Source: Pseudomonas sp. ACM7 (lineage in GTDB: Bacteria > Pseudomonadota > Gammaproteobacteria > Pseudomonadales > Pseudomonadaceae). From it: 64,000 bases of DNA. Of the stretch, positions 35,151 through 44,371 are shown piece after piece (position 1 is the first letter of the stretch; the number at the start of each line of letters is the position of its first letter). The notes under the pieces are model-generated. The model was given only the letters and a program-made list of their open reading frames with translations, was not told the origin of the DNA and did not search any database. The position numbers and the translations under genes are program-made. Where the stretch lies: contig NZ_CP024866.1 of NCBI RefSeq assembly GCF_004136015.1, forward strand, positions 1,845,473-1,909,472. The letters run 5' to 3'.

Positions 35151-35351
35151 TCATGAAAGTGCAGTCTTGATACTTCCAAAAAGAGTAGTAACCGCAGTTT
35201 CAATGCCCGAACTCAGTCCAGCAATCACCAGCGCAACCATCGCGGCAACGACCGCGTACTCAATACCTGAAGCACCCTCGGTATCTTTGGCCAGGCCTTT
35301 GTAAAAAGCGATTTCGGATTTGATCTTCTGAGCAATCTTGGTAAAGGACAT
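35151..35351 (-). CDS. flp: Flp-type (type IVb) pilin
   Basis: 66 aa. A short basic leader MSFTKIAQKIKSEIAFYKGL and KDTEG ends in G, then the prepilin motif G/xxxxEY as G-ASGIEY. A single hydrophobic helix follows (AVVAAMVALVIAGL). Cleavage by the prepilin peptidase FppA (44617-45087) would leave a mature pilin of about 40 aa that polymerises into the Flp pilus. AGGAG sits 9 nt before the ATG. It is divergent from rcpC. Confidence 0.92.
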   Translation of the reverse strand: MSFTKIAQKIKSEIAFYKGLAKDTEGASGIEYAVVAAMVALVIAGLSSGIETAVTTLFGSIKTALS

Positions 35352-35675
35352 GGCAGTTCTCCTGAAAGACGACGGGTGTTGCTCGGTCGCAACATGATTC
35401 CCCTTTGCCAGCATCAGCATTGTCCGCATTCCCCGTACCCACAACTGTAAGAACGAATTATCACTAAAGTATTAGTCGCTTCGTTGACGTCAAAAATGCC
35501 ACGTTTTCGCCCTGGCGACTTACTTTCGTGAGTTATTTTCAGGCCCGTAATGGCTTTTTGCTCTAGCTGAGCTACCTTCAAATAGCGAAATAGTTCCATG
35601 TTCATAGCTGCCTGATTGCGAAGTTGTCTCGTTGGATGCGACGAGGTCTCAAGCAGCAGGAAAGGGAGAGCCGTC
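35352..35675. other. 324-bp divergent promoter region of flp and rcpC
   Basis: This AT-rich gap separates flp from the rcpC-tadD operon and should carry both promoters and PprB sites. A 63-codon frame on the minus strand (35605 down to 35414) is open but AT-rich at third positions, unlike real genes here, and I do not call it. Confidence 0.5.
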
Positions 35676-36623
35676 ATGAACAGTCGTATCACTCTGGGCC
35701 TGGCCGGTTTGTTTCTGGTGGGCGCCATTATTGCCGGTTACTGGGGCCTCACGCTGAGCCGCCAACCCGTTCCCGAGCCTGTCGTGCAACCCGGGATCGT
35801 CTCGCCTGCGCCCATTGCCCAGACGCCTGTCCCCGTGGACGACCCCACCCGCCAACCGGTGGTGGTGTTGCTGCATGATGTGCCACCGTTCATGCCGATC
35901 AGCGCCACCGACGTGACCCTGGAAAAACTCCGTACCGTCCCGGCCGGCAGCCTGAGCCGCCTCGATCAAGCAATTGGCCGAACACCCTGGCGCGCCCTCA
36001 GTGCCGGCACCTGGCTCAATGATGAAAGCTTTGAAGCCGGCGGCAGACTGGCGCGGATGATTCGTCCCGATGAGCGCGCCCTCGCCGTCGCGGTGGACGA
36101 AGTGATCAATGCCGGTGGGCAACTGACACCGGGGGACTATGTCGATGTGCTGCTGTTTCTGCGCATGGACAACAACAACCTGCAGCCGTCGGCTCAATTG
36201 GTGGTACCGGCCTTGCGGGTGCTCGCGGTGGGCGAACAGATGGGGTTGACCAACGACGGTCAACCCGCAAGCCCGGCCCGCAGCTTCGAAGAAAAACTCA
36301 GGCAGGAACAATTGCGCGCCAGCGCCCGCAGCGTCTTGCTTGCCGTCCCCGAACAACTATTGAGTCGCCTGATGTTGGCGACCCAGGCCGGCGTGTTGCG
36401 CCTGGCCGTACGCAGCGCCGATGAAAAACGTCTGGCTCGTTACTGGGCCGGCGAAAGCGATTCATCGGCCAACCTTGCCAGTGCCAACCGCGAGTTGATC
36501 CAGTTCAGCCAACTGGCCATGACGCCCCCTCCCAAACCTGTCGTCACCCACGGCGGCACAGCACCGCGCAAGTTGAGCGTGGAAGTCATCCGCGGCAACG
36601 AAATTACCCAACAAACCCCCTGA
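35676..36623 (+). CDS. rcpC: Tad pilus assembly protein RcpC/CpaB
   Basis: 315 aa. One N-terminal membrane helix (ITLGLAGLFLVGAIIAGYWG, 4-23), a proline-rich linker, then the SAF/CpaB domain with VVVLLHDVPPFMPISATDVT, GTWLNDESF and ALAVAVDEVINAGGQLTPGD then YVDVLL. It is a periplasmic partner of the Tad secretin. GGGAG precedes the ATG at 35676. First gene of the rightward operon rcpC-rcpA-tadZ-tadA-tadB-tadC-tadD. Confidence 0.9.
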   Translation: MNSRITLGLAGLFLVGAIIAGYWGLTLSRQPVPEPVVQPGIVSPAPIAQTPVPVDDPTRQPVVVLLHDVPPFMPISATDVTLEKLRTVPAGSLSRLDQAIGRTPWRALSAGTWLNDESFEAGGRLARMIRPDERALAVAVDEVINAGGQLTPGDYVDVLLFLRMDNNNLQPSAQLVVPALRVLAVGEQMGLTNDGQPASPARSFEEKLRQEQLRASARSVLLAVPEQLLSRLMLATQAGVLRLAVRSADEKRLARYWAGESDSSANLASANRELIQFSQLAMTPPPKPVVTHGGTAPRKLSVEVIRGNEITQQTP

Positions 36624-36644
36624 ATAGAGCAAGGACGCATCTGA

Positions 36645-37916
36645 ATGCGCAGTCGTACCATGCCGCTGTTTCAAGGCCTGCTCTGGGTCTCTTTACTGAG
36701 CGGTGTGCCGCTTGGCGTAACGTTCGCAGCCGCCGGCAATTGCGCCGCGCTGGGTTCGTTGCCTGCGGTGCTGGAAGTCAGTGAAGGGCTGCAACAGGAG
36801 GTGCAATCACCGGTGGCGATCACTCGGGTGGCGGTGGGCGACCCGAAAATCGCCGACGTGCGAGTCAACGCTAATCAAGCATTTTTGCTAACCGGGATGG
36901 CCCCCGGCGCGACCAGCCTGATGGTCTGGACCGCCTGCGCCAGTGCTCCGCGCCAGAGCATGGTGTTCGTTCAGGGCAAGGCCACCGCAGCGATGACCAC
37001 CGCTACACGGTTACCCTCTGATGACCCACTGCTACCGTCGCAAGTACAGACCGACATTCGTTTTGTCGAAGTCAGCCGGACCAAACTGAAAGAGGCCGGC
37101 ACGTCGATTTTCGGCAAGGGCTCGAACAACTTCCTCTTCGGCGCACCCGGTACGGTGCCCAACACGGCCGTGACGCCGGGCGTGGTGCCGCTGCACAACA
37201 TTGATCCCCGGATCGCGGTGCCCAGCATCCCGTTGCTCAATGACAGTTTCAACATTGTCTGGGGCGGTGGCAGCAGCAAAGTCCTCGGCATCGTCAACGC
37301 CCTGGAAGGCAGCGGCTTCGCCTACACCCTGGCACGGCCAAGCCTGGTAGCCCTCAGCGGGCAGAGCGCGAGCTTCCTGGCCGGGGGTGAAATTCCAATC
37401 CCGGTGCCCAGCGCCAACAGCAACAGCTACTCCATCGAATACAAGGAATTCGGCATCCGCCTGACGCTCACACCGACCGTGGTCAGCCACGACCGCATCA
37501 CCCTCAAAGTGGCGCCGGAGGTCAGCGAGCTCGACTTCAACAATGGCGTGACCATCGGGGGCACCACCGTCCCGGCGTTCACCATTCGCCGCACCGACAC
37601 CAGCATCTCGCTGGCCGATGGCGAGAGTTTCGTCATCAGCGGTTTGATCAGTACGCATAACATTTCGCAAGTCAGCAAGTTTCCAGGCCTGGGCGATATC
37701 CCGATTCTCGGTGCGTTTTTTCGCAACTCATCGGTCAACCGTGAAGAGCGTGAGCTGCTGATGATCGTCACGCCGCACCTGGTCCAACCGTTGGCTGCCA
37801 ACGCACAACTGCCGTCGTTGCCGGGTGAAAAGCTGCGCAACTATGACCCCAACTGGTATCGCCTGTACTTCCTCGAAAACGGCAACTTCGATAAACGAAG
37901 CGGATTATCGCAATGA
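36645..37916 (+). CDS. rcpA: Tad outer-membrane secretin RcpA
   Basis: 423 aa. A signal peptide (about 1-30) is followed by a BON/N1-like region (LEVSEGLQQEVQSPVAITRV, VGDPKIADVRV) and the secretin domain (about 215-400: GEIPIPVPSANSNSYSIEYK, EFGIRLTLTPTVV, ISLADGESFVISGLI). VSKFPGLGDIPILGAFFRNS and REERELLMIVTPHLV form the classical secretin C-terminal signature. It makes the outer-membrane channel for the Flp pilus. Its last 4 bp overlap tadZ. Confidence 0.94.
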   Translation: MRSRTMPLFQGLLWVSLLSGVPLGVTFAAAGNCAALGSLPAVLEVSEGLQQEVQSPVAITRVAVGDPKIADVRVNANQAFLLTGMAPGATSLMVWTACASAPRQSMVFVQGKATAAMTTATRLPSDDPLLPSQVQTDIRFVEVSRTKLKEAGTSIFGKGSNNFLFGAPGTVPNTAVTPGVVPLHNIDPRIAVPSIPLLNDSFNIVWGGGSSKVLGIVNALEGSGFAYTLARPSLVALSGQSASFLAGGEIPIPVPSANSNSYSIEYKEFGIRLTLTPTVVSHDRITLKVAPEVSELDFNNGVTIGGTTVPAFTIRRTDTSISLADGESFVISGLISTHNISQVSKFPGLGDIPILGAFFRNSSVNREERELLMIVTPHLVQPLAANAQLPSLPGEKLRNYDPNWYRLYFLENGNFDKRSGLSQ

Positions 37917-39109
37917 GCCAGAGCCAGAACCTGAGCCAGACCTTCCTCGCGATCACGCGCAACAGCACCGACCTTGAGTGGCTGCAAGGCGCCCTCGCCC
38001 CGTTGGGCCAAGTGGTCAGCGCCGGCGGTGGCAGCCTCGACGAATTGTTGGCGCTGGTGGACGTGACCTTCGCCAGCCTGGTGTTCGTCGGCCTGGACCG
38101 CGAACACGTGGTGGCCCAAAGCGCACTGATCGAAGGTGCCCTGGAAGCCAAACCGATGCTGGCGATCGTCGCGCTGGGCGATGGCATGGACAACCAACTC
38201 GTGCTCAATGCCATGCGCGCCGGAGCACGGGATTTCGTGGCCTATGGTTCGCGTTCCAGTGAAGTCTCGGGATTGGTGCGACGGCTGAGCAAACGCCTGC
38301 CGCCCGTGGCCCCGAACACTCAACTGGGTAGCCTGACGGTGCTCTACGGTGTGCAGATCAACGCCGACGGCGCGCTGCTCGCCACGCACATGGCGCAAGT
38401 GGTGCACAAGAGCGGACAGCAAACGCTGTTGCTGGATCTGGGCCTGCCGCGCGGTGACAGCCTGGCCTTGCTCGGGCTGGAGAGTTCGTTCCACTTCGGC
38501 GATGCACTCCGGCACTTGCGGCGCCTCGACGCGACGCTGATCGACAGCGCGTTCACCACCTGCGCCGCCGGGTTGCGGATCCTCGCCTACGCCAGCCACG
38601 ATGAGCCGCTGGAACACACCAGCACCGCCGAGTTGTACATGCTGCTCAGCGCCCTGCGCCAACACTTCCAGCACATCGTGGTGAACCTGACAGGCCAGCC
38701 GGACAGCGAAGCGCTACGCACCTTCGTCACCCATTGCGACAAGTTGCTGTGGTACACCGATCAGAACGTTCTCGATTGCCGTCGCAACCTGGCGGTACTC
38801 AACCTGTGGCGTGAAAAAGGCATGAAGCTCGATCACGCCAGACTGCTGGTGGACCGCTACCTGCGCAACGTCGCACCGGACGCCGACACCCTGAGCAAAA
38901 GCTTCGGCATGGAGATCATCGCGACCCTCGTCTACAGCCCGGAAGTGCGGCTTAACGCCAAGAACCAAGGTATGACTCTGTTTGAACTGGCACCGCGCGA
39001 AGGCCTGACTCAAAGCCTGCGCGCCCTCGGCGATCGGTTGGCCAAGCGCTCCGAGGGCCTGGCCAAGCCCAAGTCTGGCTGGTTCAACCGGTTGAGGGGT
39101 GCGCAATGA
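37913..39109 (+). CDS. tadZ: Tad pilus localisation protein TadZ/CpaE
   Basis: 398 aa. An atypical receiver-like N-terminal domain (about 8-125) precedes a MinD/ParA-like ATPase domain (about 140-390): LTVLYGVQINADGALLATHM replaces the canonical Walker A, and TLLLDLGLPRGDSLALLGLE holds the Walker A' region. Lack of a clear KGGxGKT loop is common in this subfamily. It positions the Tad machine. It is coupled by ATGA overlaps to rcpA and tadA. Confidence 0.9.
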   Translation: MSQSQNLSQTFLAITRNSTDLEWLQGALAPLGQVVSAGGGSLDELLALVDVTFASLVFVGLDREHVVAQSALIEGALEAKPMLAIVALGDGMDNQLVLNAMRAGARDFVAYGSRSSEVSGLVRRLSKRLPPVAPNTQLGSLTVLYGVQINADGALLATHMAQVVHKSGQQTLLLDLGLPRGDSLALLGLESSFHFGDALRHLRRLDATLIDSAFTTCAAGLRILAYASHDEPLEHTSTAELYMLLSALRQHFQHIVVNLTGQPDSEALRTFVTHCDKLLWYTDQNVLDCRRNLAVLNLWREKGMKLDHARLLVDRYLRNVAPDADTLSKSFGMEIIATLVYSPEVRLNAKNQGMTLFELAPREGLTQSLRALGDRLAKRSEGLAKPKSGWFNRLRGAQ

Positions 39110-40386
39110 GCGGTGAAAAACTCTTCGGCGCCCCTGTACGCACAACCAGCGGCAACACCGATAACGAAGGTCTGAAACTGGTGCTGCACCGCTACATCAT
39201 CGACGCCATCGAGGAATCCGGCAAAAACCTGCTGGAGGGTTCGCGGCAGGTACTCTCGCAGTTCGTCATCGACAAGGTTGCCGAGTACGTCGCCCGGCTG
39301 CACCTGGCGATTTCCCGCTATGAAATGGAGCGTCTGGCCGAAGAAATCGTCGACGAACTCACCGGTTTCGGCCCCTTGGAAGTGCTGCTGCGGGACCCGG
39401 CGGTGACGGAGATTCTGGTCAACGGCCCGCATCGGGTGTTCATTGAACGCGACGGCGTACTGCATCAAAGTGACCTGCGTTTCATCGATGCACATCACGT
39501 CGAACGGGTTATGCAACGGATCCTCGCGCCCCTCGGTCGACGGCTCGATGAGTCGTCGCCGATGGTCGACGCACGACTGCCCGACGGTAGCCGGGTCAAC
39601 GCGATCATTCCACCGATTGCGCTCGATGGCCCCTGCCTGTCGATACGTAAATTTCGCAAGGACATGCTCAAAAGCTCGGACCTGATGGCGATGCAAACCA
39701 TCGATCAGGCGATCTTCGACTTCATTCAGGAGGCCGTGGGCAAGCGCTGCAACATCCTGATCAGCGGCGGCACCGGCACCGGCAAGACCACACTGCTGAA
39801 CATTCTCAGCCAGCTGATCAACCCTCACGAGCGAATCGTCACCATCGAAGACGTCGCCGAACTGCAACTGGGCCACCCTCACGTGGTGCGCCTGGAAACC
39901 CGACCGCCGAATGCCGAAGGCCACGGCGAAGTGAAGGCCAGTGACCTGATTCGCAACGCCTTGCGGATGCGCCCGGACAGAATCATCCTCGGCGAGATTC
40001 GTGGCGTCGAAGTGGTGGACGTACTCACCGCAATGAACACCGGCCACGACGGTTCCATGAGTACCGTGCACGCCAACAACGCCCAGGATGCGCTGTTGCG
40101 CCTGGAGACATTGGTGGGCCTGACGGGCCGCACCATCGCCGAACGTACCTTACGGCAAATGATCTGCGCCGCACTGGATGTAGTGATCCAGCTGACGCGC
40201 ATGCCCGACGGCCGCCGCTGCGTCAGTGAAGTGGTGGAGGTGATCGGCTTGCGTGATGACGTGTATGTCACCAACACGTTGTTCCGGCTCGACCGGCGCA
40301 GCGGTTTCGGATTCATGCGCGAGGCGGTCAACCCCGCCGGCGACAAACTGCGCCGTGAGTTGGCGCTCTCTCCCTCTGCGTACTGA
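39106..40386 (+). CDS. tadA: Tad pilus assembly ATPase TadA/CpaF
   Basis: 426 aa. The secretion NTPase has Walker A GGTGTGKTT (221-229), the Asp box region IVTIEDVAELQL (about 245-256), a Walker B segment RPDRIILGEIRGVEVVDVL (about 288-306), and a His box GHDGSMSTVHANN (about 315-327). It is a hexameric motor for pilus assembly at the inner membrane. It overlaps tadZ by 4 bp; tadB starts 11 bp after it. Confidence 0.96.
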   Translation: MSGEKLFGAPVRTTSGNTDNEGLKLVLHRYIIDAIEESGKNLLEGSRQVLSQFVIDKVAEYVARLHLAISRYEMERLAEEIVDELTGFGPLEVLLRDPAVTEILVNGPHRVFIERDGVLHQSDLRFIDAHHVERVMQRILAPLGRRLDESSPMVDARLPDGSRVNAIIPPIALDGPCLSIRKFRKDMLKSSDLMAMQTIDQAIFDFIQEAVGKRCNILISGGTGTGKTTLLNILSQLINPHERIVTIEDVAELQLGHPHVVRLETRPPNAEGHGEVKASDLIRNALRMRPDRIILGEIRGVEVVDVLTAMNTGHDGSMSTVHANNAQDALLRLETLVGLTGRTIAERTLRQMICAALDVVIQLTRMPDGRRCVSEVVEVIGLRDDVYVTNTLFRLDRRSGFGFMREAVNPAGDKLRRELALSPSAY

Positions 40387-40396
40387 AGGCCACGGC

Positions 40397-41281
40397 ATGC
40401 TCAAACCCGTGCTGCTCATCCTCGTTTGCCTGGCCTTGCTCGGACTGTCGATCCGCCTGTTTTATCGCGGTTTGCGCCAGACCGGCACCGAGCGGGTATT
40501 GGGACGCCTGACCCAGGGGCAACCGCAGCCGGTACTGACGAAAACCTCCTGGGTGGGTCTGGATCGAGCCTTTCTGCGGGCTGGCCTTGGGCGTCCCTCC
40601 AAGCATCTGGGGGTGTGGCTGCTGCTCTGGGCCTTTGGCATCGTGCTCGGATTGGCTACCGGTGGCTGGGTCGGCTTGCTGGTTCTGTTACTGCTGCCGC
40701 CGCTGATTCTGCGTCTGTATGTCAATTGGCGTTATCAGCGCCGACTCCAGCGCATGATCGAACAACTGCCACAAATGCTCGATCACACCGTGCGCAGTCT
40801 GAAGTCCGGGCGCACCCTGGCCGATGCGGTGCTGGGCGCCATCGATGCCGCTGAAGACCCGCTGAAAAATGCCATGGGCCGGGTTCAGCGCAACGTGCAG
40901 CTGGGGGTCAGCCTGCCGGATGCCGCGGCTGACCTCGCCGAGCTGTACGAGAAAGACGAACTTCGCCTGTTCGCGCTCGGTTTGAAGGTCAATCACCGCT
41001 ATGGCGGCAATGCCAGCGAATTACTGGAAAACCTGATCAAGATGATCCGCGAGCGCGAGCAGGCTGCGCGCCAGCTCAGGGCCATGACCGGCGAAACCCG
41101 GGTGACCGCGTGGGTCCTGGGCTGTCTGCCGATTAGCCTGGCCGGCTATTTCCTCGCGACCAACCCTCATTACTTGCTCGCCATGTGGCACGACCCTTCG
41201 GGGCAAATCATGCTCGCGTCCGCGTTCGGCTTGCAGGTGGTCGGCAGCCTGGCGCTCTGGCACATGTTGCGCAGCGTATGA
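40397..41281 (+). CDS. tadB: Tad inner-membrane protein TadB
   Basis: 294 aa. It has N-terminal helices at about 3-25 and 75-115, a cytosolic T2SSF domain (about 140-260: LPQMLDHTVRSLKSGRTLAD, EDPLKNAMGRVQRNVQLGVS, RYGGNASELLENL) and C-terminal helices. The start is the ATG at 40397, soon after the tadA stop, with AAGG upstream. Its stop overlaps tadC as ATGA. TadB and TadC form the platform on which TadA acts. Confidence 0.93.
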   Translation: MLKPVLLILVCLALLGLSIRLFYRGLRQTGTERVLGRLTQGQPQPVLTKTSWVGLDRAFLRAGLGRPSKHLGVWLLLWAFGIVLGLATGGWVGLLVLLLLPPLILRLYVNWRYQRRLQRMIEQLPQMLDHTVRSLKSGRTLADAVLGAIDAAEDPLKNAMGRVQRNVQLGVSLPDAAADLAELYEKDELRLFALGLKVNHRYGGNASELLENLIKMIREREQAARQLRAMTGETRVTAWVLGCLPISLAGYFLATNPHYLLAMWHDPSGQIMLASAFGLQVVGSLALWHMLRSV

Positions 41282-42168
41282 AAGTGCCATTGCTGATCTG
41301 CGCATTGCTGTTTCTGGGGGCAACCTTGTTGCTGCTCAGCGGTTTGCTGGAACAGCATCGGCGGGTTCGCCAGGTGGCGCAACGACTCGACGGCAAACTG
41401 GCGAGCGACAACCGGGTAAATCAGTGGCTACAGCTGCTGGGCAGCAGCCGGATCGGTCAGCGCTCGGTCAACCTGGATAACGAAACCCAGACATTGCTTA
41501 ACCGTCTCGGCTGGCGCAGCGCCCGGCGACGCTCACTGTTCGCGGCGTTCCAGGTAGGCGCCCCGGTGCTGGCGCTGGCCCTGACCTTGCTGATCCAGGG
41601 CGTGTTCTTCCCTCACACAGACAACCACTGGATGGCCCCGCTGTTCGCCACCGGCATCGGCTATCTGTTGCCCAAACGGTTGCTGGCCGCTGCCGCGCAG
41701 CGTCGGCAGAAACACCTGGCGACCGAGATTTCCACCTTCATTCCGCTGCTGCGCATCCTGTTCGAATCGGGCATGGCGGTGGAGCAGTCGCTGCGAGTGT
41801 TGAGCAATGAAGGCAAACAATTATTGCCGGCCCTGACCCATGAATTGCGTCTGGTATTGGCCCGGGTCGATTCTGGCCTGGAACTGGGCGAAGAACTGAA
41901 CAAAGCCACCCGATTGCTGGCCGTCGACGAGTTCACCGATACCTGCGTCATCCTTGAGCAGTTGATCCATCAGGGGGGCGGTGCGATGAAATCCCTGCTG
42001 ACCCTCAAGCAATTGCTCGATGACCGGCGCCTGACGCACTTGCAGGAATACATCTCCAAACTGTCCGCCAAAATGTCCGTCGTGATGATGCTGTTTCTCT
42101 TCCCGGCGTTATTGATCGTACTGGCCGGCCCGGGCTTCACCGCCCTGTCCCATGCCTTTGGTTCTTAG
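41278..42168 (+). CDS. tadC: Tad inner-membrane protein TadC
   Basis: 296 aa. N-terminal helix MKVPLLICALLFLGATLLLL, a second helical pair around 90-130, the T2SSF domain (about 150-265: EISTFIPLLRILFESGMAVE, ALTHELRLVLARVDSGLELG, YISKLSAKMSVVMMLFLFPA) and a final helix. The start is fixed by the 4-bp ATGA overlap with tadB. It is a paralogue of TadB and its partner in the platform. Confidence 0.93.
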   Translation: MKVPLLICALLFLGATLLLLSGLLEQHRRVRQVAQRLDGKLASDNRVNQWLQLLGSSRIGQRSVNLDNETQTLLNRLGWRSARRRSLFAAFQVGAPVLALALTLLIQGVFFPHTDNHWMAPLFATGIGYLLPKRLLAAAAQRRQKHLATEISTFIPLLRILFESGMAVEQSLRVLSNEGKQLLPALTHELRLVLARVDSGLELGEELNKATRLLAVDEFTDTCVILEQLIHQGGGAMKSLLTLKQLLDDRRLTHLQEYISKLSAKMSVVMMLFLFPALLIVLAGPGFTALSHAFGS

Positions 42169-42178
42169 AGGGATCGTG

Positions 42179-42889
42179 ATGAAAGCAATAATTGCCGGTT
42201 TGACGCTGCTGTTGTTAGGCGGTTGCGCGAGCAACGGCGCGACGCCCTGGAGCGCCCTGACCAACACGGCCAGTTGCGGCAAGCTGACCTCCGAGGAACA
42301 GCTGTCGCTGAACCTCGCCGATGACATGGCCAATGACGGCAAACTGCACGCCAGCCTCGCCAACCTGCAAAGCCTGCCCGACAACCTGGCCGACGTGCGC
42401 CTGCGCAAGGCCAAGGTCTATCGACTGCTGGGCCGCAGCGAAGCCGAGCCGTTGTACCGCAGCCTGCTCGGCAGTTGCCTGGCCGCCGAAGCCGAACACG
42501 GCCTGGGCCAACTCGCCGCCGCCAAGGGCGACAACGGCCTGGCACAAGCCCACTTGCAACGGGCCGCACGGCTAGCACCGACCGACGAGAAAATCCGCAA
42601 CGACCTGGGCGTGGTGTACCTCAATCAATTACGCGTCGAGGATGCGCGCTTTGAATTCCTGACGGCCATGGAACTCAAGCAAAGCGATCAACTGGCAGCG
42701 TTGAATCTGGTAACGCTGCTGATCTTCCAGGACGACTGGAGCCGCGCGGCCGAACTCGTCAGCAGTCTTGGCCTGAGCCCCGCCCAAGTCACCGAAGCCC
42801 AGGCCCGCGCGCAAAGACTCAAGACACCGAGCAAGTCCGGCCCGACCACCGTAAACCAGGTCGCCGTCGCCACACCGACGCTTCAATAA
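42179..42889 (+). CDS. tadD: Tad lipoprotein TadD (TPR)
   Basis: 236 aa. The lipoprotein signal MKAIIAGLTLLLLGGC has its lipobox LGGC (C16). Tetratricopeptide repeats span about 70-200 (YRSLLGSCLAAEAEHGLGQL, AQAHLQRAARLAPTDEKIRN, GVVYLNQLRVEDARFEFLTA). It acts as a pilotin or assembly partner of the secretin. The start at 42179 has GAGGGA upstream. Confidence 0.9.
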   Translation: MKAIIAGLTLLLLGGCASNGATPWSALTNTASCGKLTSEEQLSLNLADDMANDGKLHASLANLQSLPDNLADVRLRKAKVYRLLGRSEAEPLYRSLLGSCLAAEAEHGLGQLAAAKGDNGLAQAHLQRAARLAPTDEKIRNDLGVVYLNQLRVEDARFEFLTAMELKQSDQLAALNLVTLLIFQDDWSRAAELVSSLGLSPAQVTEAQARAQRLKTPSKSGPTTVNQVAVATPTLQ

Positions 42890-42902
42890 GGAGAGGCTTT
42901 TG

Positions 42903-43178
42903 ATGAAACCAACCATCCTCTGCTGCATCGGCCTGCTGGCCCTGCCCCTCACCACTCACGCCATCGACCCCGGCCCCGCTTCGGCCCAACAACAGGAAAC
43001 CGAAGGCTGGCTGCAACTGCAACGCAGCAACAAAGCGGCTTCCCAGAAACCGCAAACCTCAACCGCGACCGAGCGCGAGCTGAGCATGCAGCGTTGGTTG
43101 AAAAGCTATCAGCATGAGATCCCGGAGTACTTTGATCAGTATGAAAGCGGGCAGGTGGACGGTGGGAAGGGGGGGTAG
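42903..43178 (+). CDS. DUF3613-like small secreted protein of the Tad locus
   Basis: 91 aa. Signal peptide MKPTILCCIGLLALPLTTHA with cleavage after HA, then a Gln-rich polar region and a conserved-looking C-terminal block REREL-like: TERELSMQRWLKSYQHEIPE. The pattern of a short exported protein ending in QRWL-SY-IPE-F resembles DUF3613, often found beside TadD. AGGAGAGG precedes the ATG at 42903, 14 bp after tadD, so it is the last gene of the operon. Function unknown. Confidence 0.75.
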   Translation: MKPTILCCIGLLALPLTTHAIDPGPASAQQQETEGWLQLQRSNKAASQKPQTSTATERELSMQRWLKSYQHEIPEYFDQYESGQVDGGKGG

Positions 43179-43248
43179 TCTCGATCCGGGAATTGGACGC
43201 TTGGGGCTAGCGTTTTTTGGCTGACTTTTTTCGGGCCGGCATTCCGGG

Positions 43249-43465
43249 TAATGCCAGTCAGTTAAGCAATTCCAGTCGCGACACTCTTTGTAGCAGCTGC
43301 CGAGCCCGCGAGGCTGCGTTCGGCTGCGTAGCAGTCGTGAGTCCGGCTGACGCGGTATGCCTGACGCACCAAATGACTGATTTTACGACTGCTACGCAGC
43401 CGAACGCAGCCTCGCGGGCTCGGCAGCTGCTACAGATCGTGTTACGGCTTAACTGAGTGGCATTA
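43249..43465. mobile_element. 217-bp non-autonomous element (MITE) with IS4-like ends
   Basis: Terminal inverted repeats TAATGCCAGTCAGTTAAGC (43249-43267) and its inverse GCTTAACTGAGTGGCATTA (43447-43465) differ at one of 19 bases. The element is flanked by a perfect 11-bp direct repeat GGCATTCCGGG at 43238-43248 and 43466-43476. Inside is a perfect 50-bp inverted repeat (43289-43338 / 43385-43434). It has no transposase. The end sequence resembles IS4-family ends and the 11-bp duplication fits that family. Confidence 0.88.
43289..43434. repeat. perfect 50-bp inverted repeat inside the MITE
   Basis: 43289-43338 (TGTAGCAGCTGCCGAGCCCG and onward) is the exact reverse complement of 43385-43434, with a 46-bp loop. 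As RNA it would fold into a very long hairpin. It lies between the DUF3613-like gene and the pprB stop, so it can also end both convergent transcripts. Confidence 0.95.
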
Positions 43466-43560
43466 GGCATTCCGGGCGCTTGTAAAAAAAGTGAGTCGCC
43501 GGAAGGGCAAAATCCTAAGCGGCCGTTACCGCAGGAATGGATAGGCACACCAACAAAAAC

Positions 43561-44331
43561 CTAATGCGCAGTCACCCCCTGACGCAATCCAGAATGACCG
43601 GGTAACAAAGCCAGCGCCAACTGCGTCCGATTATGCATATGCGTCAACCGCAAAACCTGCGACACATAAAGCTTCACCGTGTTCTCGGTAATCCCCAACT
43701 CACAGGCAATCTGATAATTCGTCTGCCCCTTCCCCACCAACCGCGCCACCTCCCACTGCCTTGGCGACAGCTGACTGAAAATCGCCGGAATCTCAACCCG
43801 ATCCACAGCGATGACATCCTCATCAGAACGCGGCCCGCGCCGAACCTTATCGAGATCCTGATACAGATCATCGATCGACTCGGCAAGATACTGCAGCTTC
43901 TGATCCAGATGCCCCAGCTGCACACTCTTCTGCCGTTCCTGCAAAACCACTGCCTGACGCGCAATCCCTTCGAGCAACTCATCCAGATTAATCGGCTTCT
44001 GGTAGTAATCGGCAAACCCGGCCCGCAAGGCCTTGATCACATCCTGCTTGTCCGCACGCCCAGTGAGCATGATTGCTTCAAACACACGGTGCTTGCCGGA
44101 TAACCGTTGCAGCTCCTGAACCAGTTGAATCCCGTCCAGACCGGGCATGTGCAAATCGCAAAGCACCAGGCCAATCGCTTCGTCTTCATTGAAACGCTCG
44201 ACTGCCTGTTTGCCAGTCTCGCAAGGAACGCAACGGTAACCGCGGCCTTCAAGAAACTCACAAAGCTGCGCGGCAATAAACGGTTGGTCGTCGACCACAA
44301 GGATTTTTACAGCCGAAGAAAGCTTGTTCAC
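43561..44331 (-). CDS. pprB: response regulator PprB (REC + LuxR-type HTH)
   Basis: 256 aa. The receiver domain (about 8-125) has D14/D15, phospho-acceptor D59 in LVLCDLHMPGLDG, T in MLTGRAD and K in YYQKPIN. A helical linker (about 130-170) leads to a LuxR HTH (about 185-245): LSPRQWEVARLVGKGQTNYQ and LGITENTVKLYVSQVLRLTH. By gene order and architecture it matches PprB, activator of the Flp/Tad genes in P. aeruginosa. MITEs lie on both sides of the gene. Confidence 0.9.
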   Translation of the reverse strand: MNKLSSAVKILVVDDQPFIAAQLCEFLEGRGYRCVPCETGKQAVERFNEDEAIGLVLCDLHMPGLDGIQLVQELQRLSGKHRVFEAIMLTGRADKQDVIKALRAGFADYYQKPINLDELLEGIARQAVVLQERQKSVQLGHLDQKLQYLAESIDDLYQDLDKVRRGPRSDEDVIAVDRVEIPAIFSQLSPRQWEVARLVGKGQTNYQIACELGITENTVKLYVSQVLRLTHMHNRTQLALALLPGHSGLRQGVTAH

Positions 44332-44371
44332 GCGCGACTCCCTGCGAGGTCAAAGTTGACCGTTCCTCTAG

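Noticed and set aside
35414..35605. 63-codon minus-strand frame in the flp-rcpC gap
   Set aside because: Third codon positions are AT-rich, unlike neighbouring genes, and its range is the expected promoter region. A weak AGG upstream is not enough.
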